This document shows, piece by piece, positions 34,096 to 43,965 of a DNA stretch of 64,000 bases (positions are counted from its first letter, which is position 1; the number at the start of each line of letters is the position of its first letter). The notes beneath the pieces were generated by a model. It did not search any database. It saw nothing but the letters and a program-made list of their open reading frames with translations, and was not told the DNA's origin. This stretch comes from UBA8522 sp035528895 (GTDB lineage: Bacteria > Acidobacteriota > Aminicenantia > Aminicenantales > UBA8522), in contig DATKXS010000038.1 in assembly GCA_035528895.1 (NCBI GenBank), positions 1 through 64,000 on the forward strand, written 5' to 3'. A program made the translations under genes and the position numbers.

Positions 34096-35256
34096 TTGAA
34101 AAACAACGTCTTAAGAGTCGGCTTTGTTTTGCTCTTGGTCGCGTTCCTTGCTTATGGGGATGAAGACAAGCCGTTCAACGGGCTCAACCTCAGCCAAGGG
34201 AACCTGAGCCGCCTGTCCAAGGCCCAGACGCGCTCCATCAGCCCGGAAAACTTCAGCGGCGAGAAAGGCAAGGCCGGCATGTCGGTCGACGGCCCGGCCA
34301 TGAAGGCGGCCCGCGACCTCGGCCAGGGCTGGAAAGTCTCCCCCTACGTGAGGATCCAGCCCAAGGAAACGTTCGTCATGGCTGACGTCAGGGGCGCGGG
34401 CGCCCTCCAACAGATCTGGCTGACCCCGGCCGGGGCCTGGAGGTTCGCCATCATCCGCTTCTACTGGGACGACGAAACCGAGCCCTCCGTCGAATGTCCG
34501 GTCGGCGATTTCTTCGCCTGCGGCTGGGGACGGTACGCCCAGATATCGTCGCTGGCCGTCTGCGTCAATCCGGGGAGCGCCTTCAATTGCTACTGGCAGA
34601 TGCCGTTCCGGAAGGGGTTCAAGGTTACGCTCGAGAACATTGCCGACGACAACTTCACCCTTTATTACCAGATCAACTACACGCTGACCGAGGTGCCCGA
34701 CGACGCCGCCTATTTCCACGCCCAGTTCCGGCGGACGAACCCCCTGCCTTATAAGAGCGTCTACACGATCGTCGATGGGATCAAGGGATGGGGCCACTAC
34801 GTCGGCACTTATATGGCCTGGGGTGTGAACAACAACGGCTGGTGGGGCGAGGGCGAGATCAAGTTCTACCTTGACGGCGACAAGGATTTCCCGACGATCT
34901 GCGGCACGGGCACTGAGGACTACTTCTGCGGCTCCTATGACTTCGACACCAAGAGGCCGGACGGCACGGTCCAATACACCGAGCACACGACCCCCTACAG
35001 CGGCCTTGCCCAGGTCATCCGGGGTGATGGGCATTATGACGTCCAGCAGCGGTTCGGGCTCTACCGCTGGCACATTATGGACCCGATCCGGTTCGATAAG
35101 GACCTCAAGGTGACGATCCAGGCCCTGGGCTGGCGTTCGGGCGGACGGTATCTGCCGCTCCAAGATGATATCTCGTCCGTGGCCTTCTGGTACCAGCAGG
35201 AACCCCACGCACCGTTCCCGAAGCTGCCCGATAAGGATTATCTAGAAATCATCTGA
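34096..35256 (+). CDS. Exported DUF2961 protein
   Basis: 386 residues from TTG 34096, chosen because AAGGAGG lies five bases upstream and a signal peptide follows (VGFVLLLVAFLAYG). The DUF2961 family (two jelly-roll domains, found in human-gut and soil glycan degraders) is recognised from ISPENFSGEKGKAGMS near the start, LQQIWLT, VECPVGDFFACGWG and GTEDYFCGSYDF. Recent members are glycoside hydrolases acting on arabinan or fructans; activity here is not predictable. Alone between unrelated genes. The 296 bases before it hold no convincing gene. Confidence 0.86.
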   Translation: MKNNVLRVGFVLLLVAFLAYGDEDKPFNGLNLSQGNLSRLSKAQTRSISPENFSGEKGKAGMSVDGPAMKAARDLGQGWKVSPYVRIQPKETFVMADVRGAGALQQIWLTPAGAWRFAIIRFYWDDETEPSVECPVGDFFACGWGRYAQISSLAVCVNPGSAFNCYWQMPFRKGFKVTLENIADDNFTLYYQINYTLTEVPDDAAYFHAQFRRTNPLPYKSVYTIVDGIKGWGHYVGTYMAWGVNNNGWWGEGEIKFYLDGDKDFPTICGTGTEDYFCGSYDFDTKRPDGTVQYTEHTTPYSGLAQVIRGDGHYDVQQRFGLYRWHIMDPIRFDKDLKVTIQALGWRSGGRYLPLQDDISSVAFWYQQEPHAPFPKLPDKDYLEII

Positions 35257-35397
35257 ATCAGGCCGGGGCCGTTCCCCCCGCTACCATCCTCGGTTGCCCG
35301 GGGACGTCCTCCATTCTCTGCCTATCCCTTCTTGTCCGAATTGACAATTTCTATAACCAAACCTATATTTTGATTAGAGAAAGGGTTCGATTAACCC

Positions 35398-38300
35398 CTA
35401 TTTTTTGGGGTAAGCCGGCCGTTCCGGGAAATTCAGCGGATTCTCTCTGATCTTCTCCAGGATGACCTCGATGGCTTTCTCCAGCTGGAGGTCACGCCCA
35501 GCCACGGCGGAACCGGGGTCATTGTCGATGAGAATATCCGGATCAGCGCCGTGGTTCTCGACCAGCCACTTCCCTTCCGGGCCGTAAAAGGCATTGTTCG
35601 ATTGTTCGACCCGGCCGTTGTCGATCGTCGTCTGACCGTTGAGGATACCGACCAAGCCACCCCAGGAAGGCACGCCGACCACGGTCCCCAGCTTCCGCGA
35701 CTTGAAGTGCTCGACAAAAGCTTCTCCGTCGGACCCGTTGTTCTCATTGGATAGAACGACGTAATTGCCGTTTCCGGTCGATCCCGGATAGCGGAAGGGC
35801 ACCATTCCCCGCAGGACGTTGAAGGAGTCCAGTTGCCTCTCCAGCTTGTCGATGAGGAAATACTCGGTCCAGCCGCCGGAGTTTCGCCGCAGGTCGAGGA
35901 TGATCCCGTCCTTGTAGCGGAAGGCTCTCCAGTACTTGTCGAACTCGCCAATTCCGCCCGGGCCCATGGCGTTGATATGCATATACCCAACCCGTCCGTT
36001 AGTCGCCTCCGCGATGGTGCGGATGTTGTCCTGGATCCAGCGGAAGTAGCGGAGTTCCCGATCGCTGCGGATAGGCTCGACCTCGTATGTTTTGGCACCT
36101 TCCAGGGAGGGCCTGGCGTTTACCGTCACTTTGACCTTCTGTCCTCTGGTGACTTGGAGGAGCTTGAAATAACCATCCCCGGCCCGGAGCGGCACACCGT
36201 TAATGGCCAGGAGGTAGTCATTCTCCTTGATGTCCATGTCCGGCCGGACAAGGGGTCCCGATAGGTCCAAGTTGACTTCGGTCGGGCCGTAAATCCGGGC
36301 CAGCCTATAAAAGCCTGCCGCCGGATCAGCGACAAGGTCGGCCCCAAGAAGACCCGTGTAAAGGGGTGATCGCGGCGTCTCGGCCGGACCGTAGTCCCCC
36401 CCACCGATGTAGGTATGGGAGACACAAAGCTCGCCGACCATCTGCGACATGACCCAGTTGAGCTCCTCCCGCGATGAAAGATGGGGAATATAGGCCCGGT
36501 ACTTTTCGCCCATGGCCTTCCAGTCGCGGCCGTGGAAACCGGCGTCATAGAAGAAATCCCGGTACCAGCGCCAGCAATCATTGAAGATCTGGTTCCATTC
36601 CTTCTGCAGATCAACACGATAGAGGAGAGTCGAAAGGTTAAGCTTCTCGCCCAATCCCTTGTTCTGATAGGCCTTATCAACGGATACCCAATAGATGTCG
36701 TCTTCTTTCCGGATGATCAGCTGCCCGCCGTTTGTCGAGAGGTCGAACTCGCGTATTTTATCGCCAAGGATAACCTCTTTTCCGGCGGCGACATCGAAGA
36801 TGTGGAGGTCCCACTTGGTGGCGCCGCGGGGCGCGAAGATCTCCTCATACTCATCGTCGGTGAATTTGTCCACAGAGGCATAGAGAACCTTGCCCTTGCC
36901 AGCTTTGAGGTGGAAATAGTTACCCGCTGGAACGGGAAGCGGATAAACCCGCTTGGACAGTCCTTCAAGGTCGATGCGAAAAGGCCCGACTTCTCCTTTT
37001 TTATCGCTTTTTTCCTCCGGAGTCTCTCCCGCAAAAGGCGGCTTCTCTCCGGCCCTGAGCTGCACGGCCATGATCTGCTGGGGAGAAGCGATGACGTGGT
37101 TGTCCTCATAGAAATCCATCTGGACGCCGAAATTCCGGCTGGACACAAAATAAAGATAGCGGCCCTCAGCATCGAAGGACGGGTAAAGATTATCGTAGAA
37201 ATCGTCGGTGACGGCATGGCGTTTCTCCGTCTCCGTGTCGTACAGGAAGATCCGGCTGTTACGATTGTATTGGACGAGGCTGTAAGCGATCCAGCGGGAA
37301 TCGGGCGCCCAGGAATAATCGCTGATCTCCCAGTAGAACTCGTCGTTCTTCATCTGGTTGGAGGAATCGATTTTCTTGAGTTTCTTGGACTCCACGTCGA
37401 TAACAAAGATCGAGAAATCCTTGTTGCCGAAGAGAATCTTCTTCCCGTCCGGCGACCAGAGGAGGTGATAAACCGTTCTATCGAGATCGCTGGTCAACGG
37501 CGTCCATTCTCCACCATCTGCTTTTTGGAGATAAAGCTGGTAATCGCCGCTCTTGTCCGAGAAGAACGCGATCCTTTTCCCATCGGGAGAGGGAGCCGGG
37601 TACATTTCGCGCGTGCCGGGTGTATTGGAGAGGTTGACCGCTGGCTCTTTCGCCGTGGGCACGGTGAAGACGTCTCCCCGAGCTTCGAGGACCACGGCCT
37701 CGCCATCATCGGCGATCTTGAGATGGTGGATGTATTCGCGCGGGCTGATAACGCGGTCGCGAAGGGCCCAGCGGTCGGAGGGGACGAGCACTGCAATTTT
37801 ATTTGATTGTCCGGACGCAACGTCGAGGACACGGAGATAGCCGTCCTGGACGTAAACGATCGTTTGGCCGTCGGTCTGGGGCATCATCACGTCGAAATCG
37901 GCATAGCTCGTGACGGGACGGACCTCACCGCCGCCGATCTTCTGGGCGTAGATGTTGGAAATCCCATTCCCCCGGTCGGAAACGAAATACATTGTCTCGC
38001 CAATCCACATCGGATAGCTGTTCTTGCCCACGTAGTCCGAGACGGGCGTATACTTCCGGGTGCGGCCGTCGTACATCCAGATGTCCTGGTAGCGTCCCCC
38101 TTTGTACCGTTTCCAGTAATATTCCTCGGTGCCGCGGCGGCAATAAAGAAAATTCTGTCCGTCGGGTGAGAAGCTGATGAGCACCCCTCGCTCCAGCGGC
38201 AAACGCTCGGGGGCGCCGCCCTTGACGGATACATAATAGAGGTTGGGATCGCGGCCGATGACGTTCTCGAACATCGACCGGAAAACGACCTTGGCGCCGT

Positions 38301-38649
38301 CAGGCGTCCAGCCCACGACATCGGCCGATCCCGGCTGGTAAGTCAGCCGGGTTGGAGCTCCTCCCTCGGCCGGCATGAGATAGACCGACGGGGAACCGTC
38401 GTAGGTCGCAGAAAAGGCGATCCACTTCCCGTCCGGCGAGAATTTGGCAGAGGATTCATAGCCGGGGAAGGTCGTGATCCGCGAGGCCGTCCCGCCCTGA
38501 GCGGAGACGATCCAGAGGTCGCCTTCATAGGTAAAGACGATCTTGCCTTTCTGGATGCTCGGGTAGCGGAAGAACCGTCCCTCCTCTGCGGCCAGCGCCG
38601 TACCGGCTATCAGGACAAACGCAAATAGCATGACCAGAGCTTTTTTCAT
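35398..38649 (-). CDS. Tricorn-like exported S41 protease
   Basis: 1083 residues, signal peptide (ALVMLFAFVLIAGTALAA). Two beta-propeller regions built from repeated WD/PD40-like units (KFSPDGKWIAFSATYDG, APSPDGKRIAFFSDKSG) fill about residues 25-600. A helical domain, a PDZ domain (about 820-880) and a C-terminal S41 peptidase domain follow. The catalytic serine is S973 in NNGSDGEAF, with a histidine in VSHTYIGGG near residue 745, the same order as in Tricorn. It would cleave peptides, probably in the periplasm. AGGAGG precedes the ATG. Single gene, no peptide transporter nearby. Confidence 0.92.
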   Translation of the reverse strand: MKKALVMLFAFVLIAGTALAAEEGRFFRYPSIQKGKIVFTYEGDLWIVSAQGGTASRITTFPGYESSAKFSPDGKWIAFSATYDGSPSVYLMPAEGGAPTRLTYQPGSADVVGWTPDGAKVVFRSMFENVIGRDPNLYYVSVKGGAPERLPLERGVLISFSPDGQNFLYCRRGTEEYYWKRYKGGRYQDIWMYDGRTRKYTPVSDYVGKNSYPMWIGETMYFVSDRGNGISNIYAQKIGGGEVRPVTSYADFDVMMPQTDGQTIVYVQDGYLRVLDVASGQSNKIAVLVPSDRWALRDRVISPREYIHHLKIADDGEAVVLEARGDVFTVPTAKEPAVNLSNTPGTREMYPAPSPDGKRIAFFSDKSGDYQLYLQKADGGEWTPLTSDLDRTVYHLLWSPDGKKILFGNKDFSIFVIDVESKKLKKIDSSNQMKNDEFYWEISDYSWAPDSRWIAYSLVQYNRNSRIFLYDTETEKRHAVTDDFYDNLYPSFDAEGRYLYFVSSRNFGVQMDFYEDNHVIASPQQIMAVQLRAGEKPPFAGETPEEKSDKKGEVGPFRIDLEGLSKRVYPLPVPAGNYFHLKAGKGKVLYASVDKFTDDEYEEIFAPRGATKWDLHIFDVAAGKEVILGDKIREFDLSTNGGQLIIRKEDDIYWVSVDKAYQNKGLGEKLNLSTLLYRVDLQKEWNQIFNDCWRWYRDFFYDAGFHGRDWKAMGEKYRAYIPHLSSREELNWVMSQMVGELCVSHTYIGGGDYGPAETPRSPLYTGLLGADLVADPAAGFYRLARIYGPTEVNLDLSGPLVRPDMDIKENDYLLAINGVPLRAGDGYFKLLQVTRGQKVKVTVNARPSLEGAKTYEVEPIRSDRELRYFRWIQDNIRTIAEATNGRVGYMHINAMGPGGIGEFDKYWRAFRYKDGIILDLRRNSGGWTEYFLIDKLERQLDSFNVLRGMVPFRYPGSTGNGNYVVLSNENNGSDGEAFVEHFKSRKLGTVVGVPSWGGLVGILNGQTTIDNGRVEQSNNAFYGPEGKWLVENHGADPDILIDNDPGSAVAGRDLQLEKAIEVILEKIRENPLNFPERPAYPKK

Positions 38650-38795
38650 GAGGAACCTCCTTTGAAAAATATTGCAATCGGCATGAAAATGATATTTTTT
38701 CTCAATCGGATAGCCAAGTCAAATGAAGCTTCCAGAATCCGACCAACCGATCCGACTCATCCGGATGGGGCCTTCGCAAGGAAGGCAGATGAGGC

Positions 38796-38912
38796 CTAGC
38801 ATAAAGCAGAACGCCATGAGAACAAGAGGGCAAACAGAATCAGCGCCAACCAAAAAGATTTCTTTTTTTTCAGAATCGATTTCAAGTCAAATCCAGTGAC
38901 GTTTTCGGCCAT
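38796..38912 (-). CDS. 38-residue single-pass membrane peptide
   Basis: A small frame from ATG 38912 to TAG 38796-38798, preceded by GAGGGGAAGAG. It encodes MAENVTGFDLKSILKKKKSF followed by a single hydrophobic helix (WLALILFALLF) and a short polar tail. Strong ribosome-binding site, typical positive-inside topology and an otherwise empty 370-base gap support it. Translation and function are unproven. It lies between the tricorn-like protease gene and the HicB-like gene, all on the same strand. Confidence 0.5.
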   Translation of the reverse strand: MAENVTGFDLKSILKKKKSFWLALILFALLFSWRSALC

Positions 38913-39019
38913 CTCTTCCCCTCGTTAAATTCATGAATATTCGCCCCGTTGAGCGAGAGAAAAACATAACACCGGGGCCGAACTGATGTCAATTTCGCAA
39001 AACGACCCCGCGCCATCGC

Positions 39020-39244
39020 TTACAGGCTCAGCCGTAGCATAGTGAAATTGACGGCCTCGACCTGGGGGATGTCTTCATTGTCCCCCAGACTGTCCTCGAT
39101 CCGCACCTGGATCGCCGTGCGGATATTCTCGAGGGCTTCTTCGTAGCTTTCACCGTGAGCTTCGCAGTCCGCGAACTCCGAGCACACAGCCAGCCAGCCG
39201 TTGCCGTTCTTGCCGATCACCACCGAGAATCGATAATCTTCCAT
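39020..39244 (-). CDS. Orphan HicB-like antitoxin-family protein
   Basis: 74 residues of the HicB fold: YRFSVVIGKNGNGWLAVCSEFADCEAHGESYEEALENIRTA pattern, with the VIEK-type strand, the substrate-groove aromatic and the family's conserved glycine. The C-terminal DNA-binding domain of full HicB antitoxins is absent. No HicA (RNase H-like small toxin with a GSH box) gene adjoins on either side; the 56 bases to the dnaE gene and the gap to the left have none. It is likely a solitary HicB-domain protein, of unknown role. Confidence 0.75.
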   Translation of the reverse strand: MEDYRFSVVIGKNGNGWLAVCSEFADCEAHGESYEEALENIRTAIQVRIEDSLGDNEDIPQVEAVNFTMLRLSL

Positions 39245-39300
39245 CGTCTGCCTCCGCTGATTACGCAGCCATTTTCATGCCAAAATCGTCCACATGAATC

Positions 39301-42300
39301 CTAAAATGTTTTTAAAAAGGAGCAGTTATGGATCTTGACCAGGCCGGCGCCGCCGCGGCGGACCTCTCCCCGGAGGCAGCAGACGGGCGGCTGTCCGAAG
39401 CTCAAACAACGCCTCTCCCCCACCCCCTCGAGAAGCCCGGTCTCGTCCTCAAATAAATAAAAATACTTACTGCCGTTGCTCGTGTCCTTGAGCCGAGCAT
39501 CGACCACCCGCACCACGAGCTCTACTTGCTGTCCGAAGTAATTGCCCAAATCTTTGACCCGGAGCTCCGGCCTCTTCCCTTCGTAGAGCTCGAGGGAATC
39601 GGGCCCCGGGCTGAAGCCGAGGGAGTCGACGAGCATCTTGGCCTTCTCGAGCGAATTCATGTCCGCGACCTCCTCCATGTCCTCGAGCCCCTGGAAATAG
39701 CGCAATATCTGCCGCGTCCGCCGCGGCTCGAGGGAATCGAACACCCCGGCCTTGATGAGCGAAAGAAGCTCGGCCCTTCCGAGATGGACGCGGGCCAGGA
39801 AATCCTCGACCGAAGCGAACTCGCCATCCTTGCGCTCAGCGACGATCTTCTCTATCGTCTTGACCGCCAGCCCCTTGATCGAGGTCAAGCCGACGCGGAT
39901 GTTGGACCCCTCGACTTCGAAGAGATGGCCGCTCCGGTTGATGTCCGGGCCCAAGAATTTGATGCCGCGGCGTTTGGCCTCTTCGATGTACTCGCTGAGC
40001 GGGTAGTAGCCGCCGCCGGCGTTGAGCACCGCCGCAAGATAGGGCACGGTGTGATGGACCTTGAGGTAGACGGCCTGGTAGGACATGGCCGCGTAGGAGG
40101 CGCTGTGGGCCTTGTTGAAGGAGTAGCCGGAGAATTTCTCCATGGTCGCCCAGAGCTTTTCGATCTCGGCGGTCGGGTAGCCCCGCTCCCGCGCCTCGCG
40201 GAAGAACTTTTCTTTGAGCGCCGACCGGGTGCCGTTCTTTTTCTTGAGCGCCCGCCGCAGCAGGTCGCCTTCCTCGGGCGGCATCCCCGCCACCCGCTCC
40301 GCCACCTGCATCACCTGCTCCTCGTAGAGGAGAAGCCCGCCGGTCTCAGGCAGGATTTTCTCGAGGAGAGGCTCCCGGAACGTCTGCCGCTTCTCCCGCG
40401 CCCGGAGGAGCGCCTCTTTCATCCCGCTCTCGGTCGGGCCGGGCCGGATGAGGGCCAGGGCCTGGGTCAGTTCGTAGATTGTCTCCGGCTTCATCCGCCG
40501 GAGGAGGTTCATCATGGCCGGACTCTCCACCTGGAAGCAGCCGATGGTCTGGGCTGTCTGGAGCAGCTTGTACGTCTTGGCGTCATCGGGCGGGATGCTC
40601 CGGAGGCCAAGCCTCTCCCTGGTCTCGGAGATGGCCGCCAGCCCCCGCACCGAAAGGAGGTCGAGCTTGATGAGCTTCAGGTCCTCGACCGCGTCCCGGT
40701 CGAAATGGCTCATGACGAGCCCCTTGGCCGACTCCTCGAGCGGGAGGAAGCGGGTCGCCGGTGCGGGCGTGAGGATGACGCCTCCGACATGGAGCGAGAT
40801 CTCGGCGTAGACGCCGCCAAGTTGGGAAGCCATCTTCCAGACCTCGAGATGGCCCGCGGCCGGCTTGTCCCGCCGCAGGAAATCGGGCTCGGCGAAGAAC
40901 GGGATCCTCTTCGTCAGCGACCGCGCCTCTTCCGGCGGAATGCCGAAGGCCCGGGCCGTCTCATAGAGAGCGGAGCGGGCGCGGTAGTTCTTCAGGCTGC
41001 AGACAAAGGCCGCCCCCGTCCTCCCCTGCCCGTATTTTTTCAGGACATAGTTGAGGACCTCGTCGCGCCGGCGGGAGTCGAAATCGAGGTCGATGTCCGG
41101 TGGGTCGTTCCGGCCGGCGTTGAGGAAGCGCTCGAAGTAGAGATCGAACTCGACCGGACTGACGTGGGAGACACCGAGGAGGTAGGCTAAGTAGGAGGAG
41201 GCACCCGAACCCTTGAGGTTGTGGAGGATGCGGTGGCGACGGGCGAACTCGATGACGTCGTGGACGATGAGGAAGTAAGGCGCAAACCCGGATTTCTCGA
41301 TGACATCCAACTCCCGGCGGGCCCGCTGCCTCTCCCGCCAGCTCAAATCCTTCGCGCCGCGGAGCCGCTCCATGACGAGCCCGCGCAGCGGCGTGGGAAA
41401 GAGGTCGGGAGGGAGCGGCGGCACGATCTCCTCAAAGGCGAAGCGGCATTTTTCGGCGACCTCAAATGTCCTCTGGAAGGCATCCTTGACGGCGGGACCG
41501 AGCTTGCGGAGGGCGACTGTTTCCTGGTCCGGGCCGAAGAGCGTCGTCCTTTCCGCCAGCCTGTCCTTCTCCGGAGGATAAGGGACCTTCCTGGTGATGG
41601 CGTGGAGAAGGATGAGGCGCTCCGGGCTCTGGACGAATTTCAGCGGGTTGGCCCAGACGAGGGGAAGGCCATGGGTGCGGGACCATTCCGCCGCCCGACT
41701 GAAATTCGCAAAATCACAGCCCAGGTAGAAATCGCCATCGCTGAATGAATCGAGAACAACGCCGGTCCCGTTGCCTGAATTGACCTGAAAACCAGCGGCG
41801 TTCTTGCCGGGACGATTTTCCGCGATAATCTTGAACTCCGCCGGCAGGTCGATGTCCTCAGCCCTGGGAATATATACGGTGACGAGGCCCTCGGTCGCCA
41901 ATCGAACCACTTTTTCCCCTGTTTCTTTCTCCCCTTCTGGCATCGATCCTCCCACTCCATTCCCAGCCTGAGTCTTTGCTTTCGCCGTTGCGCTCTTCCC
42001 GTCAACTGGCTTTCTTCCCCACTCTCCTGCTTGCCTTACCAAGGCTGCACTTTCCTCACGCGCTGTGTCTATTTTTCCTTCTCTCGTCTCTCCTTCTTCT
42101 TTCGGCCGCCGCCCCTTCTGGTTGAATATCTCCATCAAATTCCAGTAGCCCTCCCGGCTTTTGACGAGGAAGACAAACTGTCGGCCGCCGACCGCGAGCT
42201 CGCAACCGAAAAGGGGCCGCGCCCCCCGCGCTTCCGCCGCCCTCTTCCACTTCGCCCAGCCGTAGATATTCTCGATGTCGGCGAGGGCCGCCGCCCCTAT

Positions 42301-42393
42301 CCTTTTCCGCGCCACCCACGCCGCCGCTTCCTCCAGCGTGACGCTCCCCTTCCCCCGGCTGTAAACCGAATGGAGACGCAGCGGGACGAACAT
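39301..42393 (-). CDS. dnaE2: DnaE2-like DNA polymerase III alpha subunit (error-prone type)
   Basis: 1030 residues from ATG 42393 (TTG 42399 is an alternative). Shorter than replicative DnaE (about 1160) and lacking its long C-terminal tau-binding part. Polymerase active site PDIDLDFDSRRRDEV is intact, with GSGASSYLAYLLG and a C-terminal OB-fold. The PHP domain is degenerate: RLHSVYS replaces HxHSxYS and ADIEN replaces TDHGN. Residues about 90-175 hold a low-complexity Lys/Glu/Gly-rich insertion. Placement below lexA and dinB marks an SOS mutagenesis cassette; this polymerase would perform translesion synthesis on damaged DNA. Confidence 0.88.
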   Translation of the reverse strand: MFVPLRLHSVYSRGKGSVTLEEAAAWVARKRIGAAALADIENIYGWAKWKRAAEARGARPLFGCELAVGGRQFVFLVKSREGYWNLMEIFNQKGRRPKEEGETREGKIDTAREESAALVRQAGEWGRKPVDGKSATAKAKTQAGNGVGGSMPEGEKETGEKVVRLATEGLVTVYIPRAEDIDLPAEFKIIAENRPGKNAAGFQVNSGNGTGVVLDSFSDGDFYLGCDFANFSRAAEWSRTHGLPLVWANPLKFVQSPERLILLHAITRKVPYPPEKDRLAERTTLFGPDQETVALRKLGPAVKDAFQRTFEVAEKCRFAFEEIVPPLPPDLFPTPLRGLVMERLRGAKDLSWRERQRARRELDVIEKSGFAPYFLIVHDVIEFARRHRILHNLKGSGASSYLAYLLGVSHVSPVEFDLYFERFLNAGRNDPPDIDLDFDSRRRDEVLNYVLKKYGQGRTGAAFVCSLKNYRARSALYETARAFGIPPEEARSLTKRIPFFAEPDFLRRDKPAAGHLEVWKMASQLGGVYAEISLHVGGVILTPAPATRFLPLEESAKGLVMSHFDRDAVEDLKLIKLDLLSVRGLAAISETRERLGLRSIPPDDAKTYKLLQTAQTIGCFQVESPAMMNLLRRMKPETIYELTQALALIRPGPTESGMKEALLRAREKRQTFREPLLEKILPETGGLLLYEEQVMQVAERVAGMPPEEGDLLRRALKKKNGTRSALKEKFFREARERGYPTAEIEKLWATMEKFSGYSFNKAHSASYAAMSYQAVYLKVHHTVPYLAAVLNAGGGYYPLSEYIEEAKRRGIKFLGPDINRSGHLFEVEGSNIRVGLTSIKGLAVKTIEKIVAERKDGEFASVEDFLARVHLGRAELLSLIKAGVFDSLEPRRTRQILRYFQGLEDMEEVADMNSLEKAKMLVDSLGFSPGPDSLELYEGKRPELRVKDLGNYFGQQVELVVRVVDARLKDTSNGSKYFYLFEDETGLLEGVGERRCLSFGQPPVCCLRGEVRRGGAGLVKIHNCSFLKTF

Positions 42394-42547
42394 GCTCAAG
42401 CTCTATTCCCTCTCCCCCTCTCCTTCATCCTCCCCCGCCAACTAGAGAAGGAAGACGAGAGTCGCCGATCAATCCTCCTCCCCTGGTGGGAGGAGGTCGG
42501 GAGGAGGGGGATTTCTTTATTCAGAAGAGACACGCGCATCATGACGA

Positions 42548-43771
42548 TTACCTTGTCAACGACGCGGTCTTGAGGACGAACCCGCGCCTCTGCTCGAACT
42601 CGTAGACGGTGTCGAGCATCTTTTCCCGGACCGTCAGGAGCGAGCCGAACCCGTACTTCTCCCGCACCCGGTCGACGGCCGCACCCAGCCGCTCTTCCCG
42701 GTCCGAGTACGGCTCGAAGAGAGAAAGGGACCTGGCCCTGACCAGGTCCGAGGCCTTGACGCCGACGAGCCTCAAGGCCAGCCGCGACGAGGCGAAAAGA
42801 TTCAGGAAAAGGTCCTCGGCGACCCGGTAGATCCCGCCCATCTCCTGGAGGGGTGTCAGCAGGAGGCGGCGCCGCACCTCGGTCTTGAAGTCGGAGTAGC
42901 GGGCCTTGACCTCGATGACGTGGGCGAAGAGGTGCTCCTGCCGCAGGCCGAGGGTCAGCCGGTCGCAGAGATAGGCGAGATGAGCGAGGAGCAGCCGCCT
43001 GTCCCAGAGGTCCTCGAGGAAGGTCGTCTCCCGCGAGACGGACTTGGGGACGGTGGGCGTAAACACGGGCCGGCTGTCGATCCCGCGCGACTGAAGATAG
43101 ACCTCCTCGCCCTCGAGACCGAAGAGGGAGCGCAGCGCCGGCCGCGGCATCCCCCAGAGGTCGCCGATCTTGTGGATGTTGAGCATCCGGAGGACGACCT
43201 GGGCCTTGGGCCCGATCCCGGGCAGGCTCTCGATGCCGAGGCCGCGGAGGAACTCCTCCTCGCAACCCTCCTCAACCTCGAAGAACCCGGCGGGCTTGGC
43301 CTTTTTGGTGGCCAGTTTGGCCAGGATCTTGTTGGGCGCCATACCAACCGAGACCTTGAGTCCGGTCGCTTTCTCAATGCGCGCCTTCATCTGCCGGGCG
43401 ACGGCGGAGAAGGACGAATAGAGCGGCCGGCAGCGGGTGAAATCGAGGTAGGCCTCGTCGAGCGAGGCCTCCTCGACGTCGGGCGTGTACTCATGGAGGA
43501 TGCGGAAGAACTTCTCGGAGAAGGCCTGGTAAACCTGGTAGTTACCGCGGATGAAGAGGCCGTTCGGGCAGAGCTGGTAGGCCTTGCGCAGGGGCATGCC
43601 GGAGTGGACGCCGTAGCGGCGGGCCTCGTAGTTGCAGGTCGAGGCCACGCCCCGCTCGTGGGGCAGACCGCCGACGATGACCGGCTTCCCTTTCAGGGCG
43701 GGGTCGAGCAGCTCCTCGACGGCCGCGAAAAAGGCGTCGATGTCGATGTGGACGATCGAGCGGCGCTTCAT
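42548..43771 (-). CDS. dinB: DNA polymerase IV (Y-family translesion polymerase)
   Basis: 407 residues from ATG 43771; the frame extends 160 codons further upstream but those residues are low-complexity and cross a repeat, so they are not coding. Catalytic carboxylates are D10 in VHIDIDAFFAAVE and D105-E106 in EASLDEAYLD, so it is not an inactive ImuB. Thumb with two HhH motifs (LPGIGPKAQVVLRML) and a little-finger domain follow. No canonical beta-clamp motif is clear at the C-terminus. It lies between lexA and the DnaE2-like gene on the same strand, as in known lexA-dinB-dnaE2 cassettes. Confidence 0.92.
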   Translation of the reverse strand: MKRRSIVHIDIDAFFAAVEELLDPALKGKPVIVGGLPHERGVASTCNYEARRYGVHSGMPLRKAYQLCPNGLFIRGNYQVYQAFSEKFFRILHEYTPDVEEASLDEAYLDFTRCRPLYSSFSAVARQMKARIEKATGLKVSVGMAPNKILAKLATKKAKPAGFFEVEEGCEEEFLRGLGIESLPGIGPKAQVVLRMLNIHKIGDLWGMPRPALRSLFGLEGEEVYLQSRGIDSRPVFTPTVPKSVSRETTFLEDLWDRRLLLAHLAYLCDRLTLGLRQEHLFAHVIEVKARYSDFKTEVRRRLLLTPLQEMGGIYRVAEDLFLNLFASSRLALRLVGVKASDLVRARSLSLFEPYSDREERLGAAVDRVREKYGFGSLLTVREKMLDTVYEFEQRRGFVLKTASLTR

Positions 43772-43825
43772 CCCGGCCTCGTTTTCATTTGAATCGCTCT
43801 TCCGCCCTTCCCTTCTCCGTCCAGT

Positions 43826-43923
43826 TGTCATTGCGAGGAACCTTGTGACGAAGCAATCTCCAACTGAGATGGCTTCGCTAATGCTCGCCATGACATACTG
43901 TCGTACTGCATCCGCGATGACAA
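43826..43923. repeat. REP/MITE-like interspersed repeat between lexA and dinB
   Basis: About 98 bases starting TTGTCATTGCGAGG and ending CGCGATGACAA, whose ends are imperfect inverted repeats, with GAAGCAATCTC and GCTCGCCATGAC inside. Sequences of this GTCATTGCGAG...GAAGCAATC type are widespread non-coding repeats in several anaerobic lineages. A related copy is at about 50966-51088. It splits the presumed lexA-dinB transcript and could act as an mRNA stabiliser or weak terminator. Confidence 0.55.
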
Positions 43924-43965
43924 AAAGTCCTCCTGCAATCAGAGCCGCACATAGAGGGACCTCCC

